From Lachnospiraceae bacterium (GTDB lineage Bacteria; Bacillota; Clostridia; Lachnospirales; Lachnospiraceae): a stretch of 39,662 nucleotides of DNA. The number at the start of each line of letters is the position of its first letter. Position 1 is the first letter of the stretch. Where the stretch lies: contig JAEFAR010000023.1 in NCBI GenBank assembly GCA_016287675.1, positions 1 to 39,662 of the forward strand. The letters are read 5' to 3'. Positions 34,207 to 39,662 of this stretch are shown here, one piece after another. Made by a program: the position numbers and the translations under genes. The notes below the pieces were generated by a model. The model was not told where the DNA came from, searched no databases, and was given only the letters and a program-made list of their open reading frames with translations.

Positions 34207-35757
34207 TCAGGCTAATAGAGTTGAAGCCACATTTGCAGGTACGGGTCTGCTGTAAAGGAAGCCCTGGGCCTTGTTGCAATTCATGCGTCTCAGCATTTCT
34301 TCCTGTGCATCCTCTTCAACGCCTTCAGCCACCACGAGCATATTAAGTGCCTGAGCAAGACTGATGATGGTCTCCACGATCTTTTTGTCTTCGTTATCGA
34401 TGGTGACCGCTTCCATGAAGCTCTTGTCGATCTTCAGATTGTCTACGGGAAGCTTTTTCAGGTAGTTAAGCGATGAATAACCTGTTCCGAAATCATCCAG
34501 TGAGAAGAGGATTCCGAACTGCTTCAGTTTTTCTATGGTCCTGATAGCGTAGTTAACGTCTTCTATGGCAACTGTTTCCGTGATCTCAAGTTCCAGATAG
34601 GAAGGATCGATACCGTATTCCGAGATCATGTCCGTAACGTAATCGATAAGGAAAGGATCCCTGAACTGCTTTGCGGAAAGGTTTACTGCGATCATGACCT
34701 TGTTTCCCGCCTTATGCCATTCCGCAAGCTGCTTGCACGCCTTGTTCAGAACTATCTTTCCAAGTTCTATGATGAGTCCGCACTCTTCCGCTACGGGAAT
34801 GAATTCATCGGGGAAAAGAAGTCCCTTCTGAGGATGATGCCATCTGATGAGTGCTTCGAAGCTTGCCACCTTGTTGGTCTTAAGGTTGACCTGAGGCTGG
34901 TAATAAAGCTCGAACTGATTTTCCATAATGGCTTCTCTCATATCCGCCTGGAGCTTCACACGATTGGACATCATCTGCTCCATTGGATTGTCGAAGATCC
35001 TGTAGGCGTTCTTTCCGGAGTCCTTTGCCACCAGAAGTGCCGTATCAAGATTTCTTGTCAAAGCCTGAAGTGAAGGGCAATTGTCTCTGGAAACCACCAG
35101 AACGCCCATGCTTGCGCTGACAGACACATCCTTGTCGTCCATAGCCTTGAAATGCTCAACGCTGAAGATGTGCATGATCTCAACAGCCTTCTTTTCACAT
35201 TCATCCCTGCTCAAAAGTCTGTTGAAAAGGATGATGAATTCATCACCGCCCACACGTCCGATAAAGTCCTCGTCTCCGAGAACAGACTCAAGTCTGTCGG
35301 CTACCGATGCGATGACCGCATCTCCGTTCAAATGACCCATTGTATCATTGATGACCTTAAAGTCATCGAGGTCTAAGTCGATCACGGTGAAAAACTCACC
35401 GGGATAATTCTTTTTGATCTCATTTTCCAGCTTGTCCATAAAGGCAACTCTGTTGGGAAGCTTGGTAAGATAGTCGGTGTAGGCCACTTCCTTCATCTGT
35501 TCCTTGTTTTCCCTGAGTTCATCGTACTTTTCAAAAAGCTCCGTCTTTGTGTTTGAAACTTCATCATAAGCCATTTTAAGATCGACGTAACTTTCTTCAA
35601 GTTTGGCATCGGCTCTGTCAGCCCTCTTCTCGGCTTTGATGCGCTTGGTGATGTTGATACACAACGCCACAACAAGTGCCGCAAGAAGTACTGTCAGGAA
35701 GATATCTCCCATCGGACCGTACTGTATGAAACTGATCTGATTTAGCAATAAAGGCAT
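34207..35757 (-). CDS. GGDEF-EAL bifunctional c-di-GMP enzyme
   Basis: A 516-residue protein with one N-terminal membrane helix (about residues 17-37) and a charged coiled-coil-like stalk (about 38-90). The GGDEF domain has an intact active site (GRVGGDEFI, residues 170-174). No RxxD inhibitory site is seen at the expected place five residues upstream. The EAL domain has SFEALIRW (EAL at 301-303), VNLSAKQF, EITETVAI, LDDFGTGYSS, LKIDKSFM, VAEGVEE and AQGFLYSRP, all conserved. Both activities look possible. The frame extends to 35892, but the ATG at 35757 has AAAGGGG 7-8 nt upstream. The extra 45 codons would cover the promoter. Confidence 0.92.
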   Translation of the reverse strand: MPLLLNQISFIQYGPMGDIFLTVLLAALVVALCINITKRIKAEKRADRADAKLEESYVDLKMAYDEVSNTKTELFEKYDELRENKEQMKEVAYTDYLTKLPNRVAFMDKLENEIKKNYPGEFFTVIDLDLDDFKVINDTMGHLNGDAVIASVADRLESVLGDEDFIGRVGGDEFIILFNRLLSRDECEKKAVEIMHIFSVEHFKAMDDKDVSVSASMGVLVVSRDNCPSLQALTRNLDTALLVAKDSGKNAYRIFDNPMEQMMSNRVKLQADMREAIMENQFELYYQPQVNLKTNKVASFEALIRWHHPQKGLLFPDEFIPVAEECGLIIELGKIVLNKACKQLAEWHKAGNKVMIAVNLSAKQFRDPFLIDYVTDMISEYGIDPSYLELEITETVAIEDVNYAIRTIEKLKQFGILFSLDDFGTGYSSLNYLKKLPVDNLKIDKSFMEAVTIDNEDKKIVETIISLAQALNMLVVAEGVEEDAQEEMLRRMNCNKAQGFLYSRPVPANVASTLLA

Positions 35758-35815
35758 CTGTTTTCCCCTTTCGAAAGCATATAGGTTGCTCCATTTTCGC
35801 CTTATAGTCAACCCT

Positions 35816-35844
35816 ATTAAAGCATAATAATCTGAAACTGGCAA
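35816..35844 (-). promoter_or_regulatory. Candidate promoter of the GGDEF-EAL gene
   Basis: Minus strand: -35 TTGCCA (35839-35844), 17-nt spacer, -10 TTTAAT (35816-35821) preceded by TGC. Confidence 0.45.
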
Positions 35845-35895
35845 CTCAAATTTAATCATTATTTTATAATATTTTTTTATTTTACTGATCACATA

Positions 35896-36029
35896 TATAC
35901 AACATGATGAAACTCTGAAAGCTTGCTTTCAAAGAGTTTCGTCATGTTGTATATTCTGCGAAGCGGTAACCGCCACACCCACATGAGCAAGTAGCGAAGC
36001 GGATTGCAGAGATCGATGCGCGCAGATGT
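35896..36029. repeat. Structured intergenic repeat element, copy 2
   Basis: Long hairpin: left arm 35896-35921 (TATACAACATGATGAAACTC...) pairs with 35926-35953 over about 26 bp, with one mismatch and a 2-nt bulge. It is followed by TATTCTGCGAAGCGG (35952-35966; copy 1 has TATTCTGCAAAGCAG at 21721-21735). Then come a GCGGT/ACCGC stem and, at the end, GATCGATGCGCGCAGATGT (36011-36029), which matches copy 1 minus strand (21814-21796) at 17 of 19 positions. There is no T-tail, so it is not a simple terminator. No gene lies in 35893-36095. Confidence 0.6.
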
Positions 36030-36057
36030 TTACATACCGTGATAAGTGGTGTAAAAT
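36029..36057 (+). promoter_or_regulatory. Promoter of the YhhN gene, abutting the repeat
   Basis: -35 TTTACA (36029-36034), 17-nt spacer, -10 TAAAAT (36052-36057). The -35 box begins at the last base of the repeat block GATCGATGCGCGCAGATGT. Confidence 0.6.
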
Positions 36058-36095
36058 CAAAGCATCAGGACAATAAGATCAACGGGAAGGTTAAT

Positions 36096-36758
36096 ATGAA
36101 CACGATCACAATCATATCACTCATAGCCCTTTTAATCGTCAGCGTCATCCATCTGTACGGAACATACAGATGTAATCCGAAGATCCGCAGATTCACCAAG
36201 TGGCTCCTGCTGCCCCTTATGGCAGTGGCATACTGGTTTGCGGTACCTTCACCCGATCTTTATGTGACGGCAGCTTTCTTCTTCAGCTGGGCCGGGGATG
36301 TCCTTCTTTTGGGCCGCGGACCCCAGTTTTTCGTTCTCGGAGGCATAGCATTCCTTTTAAGCCACGTTTGCTTCATCAGTGCCTACTGTTCGAATATCGA
36401 CTTCAAGGCTGTCCCCTACGGAACGATCCTACCGCTGCTGTTCCTTTTTATAGGCTTCATCTGCATGGTGCGCGGAAATCTCAAGGATTACGTGCCCAAG
36501 ATGCTGAAGGTGCCGATGGTGGGCTATCTGATGGCCAATGCACTGATGAACACCTTTGCAATAATGCAGATGTTTTCAAATCCCTGTGCCGCAACCATTA
36601 CCATTTCCCTGGGAGCACTGCTGTTTTTCTACTCCGATGTCCTCTTGTTCGGAGTCCGGTTCCACAAGAGCAATTCCCTCTATAAAAGACATTTTCTGGA
36701 GATGCTCTCTTACATACTCGGAGAATTCCTGATCTGCTACGGATTTATGCAGATGTAA
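36096..36758 (+). CDS. YhhN/TMEM86-family membrane protein
   Basis: A 220-residue protein with about eight membrane helices. It matches the YhhN family: FSWAGDVLLL with its conserved Asp, GGIAFLLSHVCFISAY, and SDVLLFGVRFHKSN near the C-terminus. Animal members hydrolyse lysoplasmalogen. Clostridia often make plasmalogens, so a related lipid role here is plausible but inferred. The frame is open from 36039, but GGGAAGG lies 6 nt before the ATG at 36096, and the family begins there. Flanked by the repeat element upstream and a bidirectional terminator downstream. Confidence 0.85.
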   Translation: MNTITIISLIALLIVSVIHLYGTYRCNPKIRRFTKWLLLPLMAVAYWFAVPSPDLYVTAAFFFSWAGDVLLLGRGPQFFVLGGIAFLLSHVCFISAYCSNIDFKAVPYGTILPLLFLFIGFICMVRGNLKDYVPKMLKVPMVGYLMANALMNTFAIMQMFSNPCAATITISLGALLFFYSDVLLFGVRFHKSNSLYKRHFLEMLSYILGEFLICYGFMQM

Positions 36759-36846
36759 AGCCGGACATCTGTCCACTGCGCTTCAAAGTATAGAGTTATG
36801 TGCTTTTTCCGGTTGCGTTAAATTATTGACAACCCGCTAAACAGAC

Positions 36847-36882
36847 AAATGCCGTCGAAAGTTCCCTTTCGGCGGCATTTTT
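36847..36882. terminator. Bidirectional terminator between YhhN gene and tRNA-Ser
   Basis: AAATGCCGTCGAAA (36847-36860) pairs with TTTCGGCGGCATTT (36867-36880), one G-T mismatch. T-runs flank both sides (TTTTT on plus, ATTTG on minus). It can end the plus-strand YhhN transcript and the minus-strand tRNA-Ser transcript. Confidence 0.8.
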
Positions 36883-36884
36883 AG

Positions 36885-36970
36885 CGGAAGCGGTGGGATT
36901 CGAACCCACGAGCCCTTGCGGGCTACCTGATTTCGAGTCAGGGCCGTTATGACCGCTTCGATACGCTTCC
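36885..36970 (-). tRNA. tRNA-Ser (anticodon CGA)
   Basis: An 86-nt class II tRNA. Acceptor GGAAGCG (36970-36964) pairs with CGCTTCC (36892-36886), with discriminator G. The anticodon stem CCTGA/TCAGG has loop CTCGAAA, giving CGA for codon UCG. The long variable arm has AGCCC..GGGCT, and the T-arm is GTGGGTTCGAATCCCAC. CCA is not encoded. It lies 96 nt past holA. Confidence 0.95.
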
Positions 36971-37066
36971 ATATTCTATTCCGAATAAAAAAACCTACTG
37001 TCAAAAACTCCTCGCACAGCGGACAATAAGATAACATAATTGTTTTACAAATGCAAGCAAATTTTT

Positions 37067-38080
37067 TTATTGCATCACGAAAAGTTCGACTATGTTTTTT
37101 TCGTCGATCTTTCCCACCTTAAAATCCTGTTCAAGCTGAACTCCGAACTCCAGCTTTCTGCGGATGGCGGATGTTTTAAAGCTTCCCACCTGCCTCATGA
37201 GCTTTTGGGTAACAAAGGGATGCACGGAAAGTGTCCTTGTTATCTCATCCGCGGATCTGCCGGCAGCTTTTAATTCCTTTGTCACCAGAAGCTGCGTATA
37301 ATGCTTGATCAGCATGCGCCAGGTGAGCTGTATCGGCTGTCTCAGAGCATTCAGTTCATCATAGACCCGAAGTGCCCGATGCTTGTCTCCTGCCGCTATG
37401 GCATCCGTCAGGTCAAAAATCACAGCCTTTAACTGACGCGTGCATATGCTTTCTATGTCGCTTTTTTCTATTGAAGGCCTGTCAAGGGCAAAAAATCCCA
37501 GCTTTTCTATCTCGATCTTGAGATTCCCCATGTCCGTTCCGGACCACTCCGTAAGATAGGAAGCGGTGGCGGCGGAAATGGACTTTCCGATGGCTTTGAA
37601 TTCGGTTCCGATCCAGAGGAGCAGATCCTTTTCATCCAACGAGTTCATCTCACAGACATAGCCTGTCTCTTTCACTGCCTTAAAGGCTCTTCCCCGTTTG
37701 TCAGCCTCGTCTTCCACAAAAACTACAACGGTGGTGTCGGGAATCTCTCTTAAGTAATCCGCAAAGGGATCCTTACCGCTTTCCTTGTCTTTTTTGTCGT
37801 CATCGGACCCGTCTTTTTTTGACAGTTTGAACTTACCGCATCTGTTCACAAGGACCAGTCTTCTGTCGGCAAAAAAAGGCATAGTGTCGCACATGCTCTT
37901 AAATTCGTTAAAATCAAAGGAATCTCCCCGGATAACGGTCAGATTCATGTTGTCATCATCGGGGATCAGCGCCTTTTTCAGCTTGTCGGAATAGAGCTGT
38001 TTAAGATAGTTCTCACTGCCGTATAAGAGATAGACTCTTTTGTATTCACCTGTTTTAATATCATTTTTGATGTTTTTCAT
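37067..38080 (-). CDS. holA: DNA polymerase III delta subunit
   Basis: A 337-residue clamp-loader subunit that opens the beta sliding clamp. It begins with YKRVYLLYGSENYLKQLY, the family's N-terminal phosphate-binding-like region. MPFFADRRLVLVNRCGKF follows, then TTVVVFVEDEADKRGRAFK and the C-terminal collar LTWRMLIKHYTQLL and LMRQVGSFK. Length and motifs fit HolA. A low-complexity acidic/basic insert (DGSDDDKKDKESGKD) at about residues 90-105 is a local feature. The ATG lies 7 nt after an extended -10 TATAAT, with no ribosome site. Confidence 0.9.
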   Translation of the reverse strand: MKNIKNDIKTGEYKRVYLLYGSENYLKQLYSDKLKKALIPDDDNMNLTVIRGDSFDFNEFKSMCDTMPFFADRRLVLVNRCGKFKLSKKDGSDDDKKDKESGKDPFADYLREIPDTTVVVFVEDEADKRGRAFKAVKETGYVCEMNSLDEKDLLLWIGTEFKAIGKSISAATASYLTEWSGTDMGNLKIEIEKLGFFALDRPSIEKSDIESICTRQLKAVIFDLTDAIAAGDKHRALRVYDELNALRQPIQLTWRMLIKHYTQLLVTKELKAAGRSADEITRTLSVHPFVTQKLMRQVGSFKTSAIRRKLEFGVQLEQDFKVGKIDEKNIVELFVMQ

Positions 38081-38087
38081 GACAAAG

Positions 38088-38096
38088 ATTATAGCA
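38088..38096 (-). promoter_or_regulatory. holA extended -10 promoter; leaderless configuration
   Basis: Minus strand: TGCTATAAT (38096-38088), then 7 nt (CTTTGTC) to the ATG. No good -35 box; the region upstream is the terminator at 38098-38124, so the extended -10 would have to suffice. Confidence 0.65.
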
Positions 38097-38097
38097 C

Positions 38098-38124
38098 AAA
38101 AAATCCGCGACCGAAAGTCGCGGA
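38098..38124 (-). terminator. Terminator of the FliD-C-like gene
   Basis: Minus strand: TCCGCGAC (38124-38117) pairs with GTCGCGGA (38111-38104), followed by TTTTTT. Immediately upstream of the holA -10 box. Confidence 0.9.
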
Positions 38125-38161
38125 AGGTATTTTTAAACTATTGTATCGATTATCCCCGATT

Positions 38162-38962
38162 TCAGGATTCGATGTTAAAAAGCTGAGAAATGTTATCGTT
38201 GGGTCTGTAATTACCGGTACTTGTGTAGGTTGATGCGGGAGTTGCCTTTCCAGTACCTGCAGCAGCGGAAGAATTGATCTTTCCGATCTTGTAGGATGCC
38301 TGATAGCCAAAGCTTCCCACCCCGTTAAACATGGAGGATTTGGATGTGGAGTAGGCTTTTTTCCATTTTTCCTCATCAAATGAGATCTTGTTGTCCGTTC
38401 CCAGCTTCATGCCAAGTTCGTTCAGCATACCCGCATTCTTCTTCATGTAATTCACAAGAGAAAGAGTGTCCTTCAATACGCTCTGACGATCCACTTTGAC
38501 GGAACTCTCGATCAGGGAATTGTAGCTTTCCGCAAATCCCTTGGCGGCAGCCAGAGACTTTTCGCCATCCTCTTCCTTTGAGAAATCGATCTTCCTGAGT
38601 CTGCTGACGGAATCCTTGAGATTCGAAGCATCATTTGAAACCGTCTTAAGATTAGAGATCTCCGAGGTTACAGCATCGGTTGCGGAATTTCCGCCTGCTC
38701 CGCCGTACTTCTCATAGTAGGCGGAAAGAAGTCTCTTGTAGGAACCTTTTTTGATCATTGTGAGATCGCTGAAGGTGTTGCTTCCCAGTGCCGAGAATAT
38801 GTCATTCGTGTCGGCGGTCTTAGAGGATTTCTTCTTTGACGGATTGCCGTTCATGCTCTCAAGAAAAGAATTAAGTGCATCGGCAGATCCGCTCTTTCCG
38901 GACTTTCCGTTATATAAAGCTTTGTAAAGATTTGAATTTGTAAGAGATGAAATGTTGGCCAT
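38162..38962 (-). CDS. FliD C-terminal-like protein
   Basis: A 266-residue protein without signal peptide. The N-terminal half is Ser/Asn/Gly/Lys-rich (NGKSGKSGSADALNSFLES). Residues about 90-215 are helical and resemble the C-terminal part of flagellar cap protein FliD: AAAKGFAESYNSLIESS, SVLKDTLSLVNYMKKNAG and ISFDEEKWKKAYSTS. The N-terminal D0 and the body domains of a full FliD (about 450+ residues) are missing. The C-terminal end is low-complexity (SSAAAGTGKATPASTYTS). It may be a secreted cap or filament-associated protein, or a reduced FliD relative. GGGAGG precedes the ATG. No other flagellar gene is near. Confidence 0.6.
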   Translation of the reverse strand: MANISSLTNSNLYKALYNGKSGKSGSADALNSFLESMNGNPSKKKSSKTADTNDIFSALGSNTFSDLTMIKKGSYKRLLSAYYEKYGGAGGNSATDAVTSEISNLKTVSNDASNLKDSVSRLRKIDFSKEEDGEKSLAAAKGFAESYNSLIESSVKVDRQSVLKDTLSLVNYMKKNAGMLNELGMKLGTDNKISFDEEKWKKAYSTSKSSMFNGVGSFGYQASYKIGKINSSAAAGTGKATPASTYTSTGNYRPNDNISQLFNIES

Positions 38963-39019
38963 AAACGCCTCCCGGAACTATCGTTCCATGAATACAAACA
39001 AAATTTTCCCTCTGCCTGT

Positions 39020-39053
39020 ATTATATCGGATAAGTCCCACAAATGTGTGTCAA
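39020..39053 (-). promoter_or_regulatory. Candidate promoter of the FliD-C-like gene
   Basis: Minus strand: CCGATAT (39029-39023) matches the -10 of sigma-D (FliA-type) promoters, and it overlaps TATAAT (39025-39020). A TTGACA (39053-39048) is present, but 22 nt away, too far for sigma-A. The sigma-D -35 (TAAA) is not found at its usual place. Confidence 0.35.
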
Positions 39054-39105
39054 AATTCAAAACTTTTTATCAAGTTTTTTCGGCCTCCGTTTCAAAGCCG
39101 CTCAT

Positions 39106-39662
39106 TCAGGCGGTTACAATCTCACTGGCTTTTTTAAGTCCCAGTTTTTCGATGGCATCCTGTCTCATCTTGTATTTAAGTATCTTGCCTGCGGCATTCA
39201 TCGGGAATCCATCGACAAAATCAATGTACTTGGGCACTTTGTGCTTTGCCATGTGATCCATGATGTACTTCTTCATTTCATCCACGGTCATGGTCTCGCC
39301 CTTCTTTAAGACTATGCATGCCATGATCTCTTCGCCCATGGCTTCGTCGGGAACGCCGATGACCTGAACGTCCTGAACCTTATCATGGGTGTAGATGAAT
39401 TCCTCGATCTCCTTGGGATAGATGTTCTCGCCTCCGCGGATGATCATATCCTTAAGACGCCCTGTGATCTTGTAGAAGCCGTCTTCGGTCTTGCAGGCCA
39501 GGTCTCCGGTATGGAGCCATCCGTCCTTGTCGATGGCAGCCGCTGTAGCCTTTGGCATCTTGTAGTAGCCCTTCATGATGTTGTAGCCTCTTGCCACAAA
39601 TTCGCCCGTAACATTGGGTCCCACTTCCTCTCCCGTCTCGGGGTCAACAATCCTGCATTCGA
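39106..39662 (-). CDS. Acyl-CoA synthetase / AMP-ligase, C-terminal part (cut by window edge)
   Basis: The last 185 codons of an AMP-forming acyl-CoA ligase; the start lies beyond 39662. It reads RIVDPETGEEVGPN into GEFVARGYNIMKGYYKMP, then GWLHTGDLACKTEDGFYKITGR (the A8 hinge region, with Asp in HTGD and Arg in TGR). It continues with KDMIIRGGENIYPKEIEEF, and ends with the catalytic Lys in NAAGKILKYKMR. These are the standard features of fatty-acid or aromatic acid CoA ligases; the substrate pocket is outside the window. A GTG or ATG inside this stretch is not a real start. Confidence 0.93.
   Translation of the reverse strand, partial: ECRIVDPETGEEVGPNVTGEFVARGYNIMKGYYKMPKATAAAIDKDGWLHTGDLACKTEDGFYKITGRLKDMIIRGGENIYPKEIEEFIYTHDKVQDVQVIGVPDEAMGEEIMACIVLKKGETMTVDEMKKYIMDHMAKHKVPKYIDFVDGFPMNAAGKILKYKMRQDAIEKLGLKKASEIVTA

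Noticed and set aside
35896-35953. Hairpin as a terminator for the GGDEF-EAL or YhhN genes
   Set aside because: It lies upstream of both genes and has no T-run on either strand.
36973-37004. tRNA-Ser promoter with TTGACA (37004-36999)
   Set aside because: The possible -10 boxes (GAATAG at 17 nt, TAGAAT at 20 nt) are poor and would start transcription inside the tRNA. Processing from the holA transcript or another promoter is as likely.
39624-39662. A complete small AMP-ligase C-terminal protein starting at the GTG (39622-39624)
   Set aside because: The frame continues upstream to the window edge with family-typical residues (RIVDPETGEEVG), so this is the cut end of a larger gene.

Overview
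The window looks like chromosomal DNA from a Lachnospiraceae-type Clostridia bacterium, most like Butyrivibrio or a relative. The grounds are the Gram-positive style strong Shine-Dalgarno sites, a DUF5688 protein, the MetA type, a divergent LigA and HisRS, and the many c-di-GMP and hybrid histidine kinase genes. This placement is by recognition, not by search. Most genes lie on the minus strand. I see no rRNA, CRISPR array, integrase or transposase.

Layout, left to right. 1-7844: the 3' remnant of a flavodoxin-like gene with its terminator; a Ste24-type M48 protease; and a compact minus-strand competence operon, comEA - response regulator - histidine kinase - comEC, in which every junction overlaps. 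Divergent from comEA is a membrane acyltransferase. 7841-9590: rpsT and an unusual, short histidyl-tRNA synthetase on the plus strand. 9587-17332: a PAS hybrid kinase, asd, dusB, coaX, a small membrane protein, argF and a large alpha/alpha-toroid protein, all minus strand. 17463-21607: a PilZ protein (plus) that meets, tail to tail, a heterodimeric ABC exporter. The first exporter subunit is split by a frame change exactly between its membrane and ATPase domains. 21684-21850: a multi-hairpin intergenic repeat. 21908-26339: a second hybrid kinase with two receivers, tRNA-Leu(UAG) and a membrane EAL protein. 26358-31730: a run rluF - ligA - metA - iscS-like - ilvN. 31792-31944: a stand-alone tRNA-Arg(CCG) with its own promoter and terminator. 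31965-35844: a CBS-containing manganese pyrophosphatase, DUF5688, and a GGDEF-EAL protein. 35896-36029: a second copy of the repeat family. 36029-39662: a YhhN membrane protein, tRNA-Ser(CGA), holA, a FliD-C-like protein and the C-terminal part of an acyl-CoA synthetase cut by the window edge.

How the genes fit together: there is a c-di-GMP theme (PilZ effector, EAL phosphodiesterase, GGDEF-EAL enzyme and a flagellin-cap-like protein) and a phosphorelay theme (one classical two-component pair and two paralogous hybrid kinases without an output gene). The rest is housekeeping (translation, replication, Met/Arg/Asp-family and branched-chain amino acids, CoA). The observations I rate highest are the two-component system nested between comEA and comEC; three genes whose -10 box TATAAT ends only 7-8 nt before the ATG with no Shine-Dalgarno (candidate leaderless mRNAs); the split exporter subunit; and the structured repeat pair.
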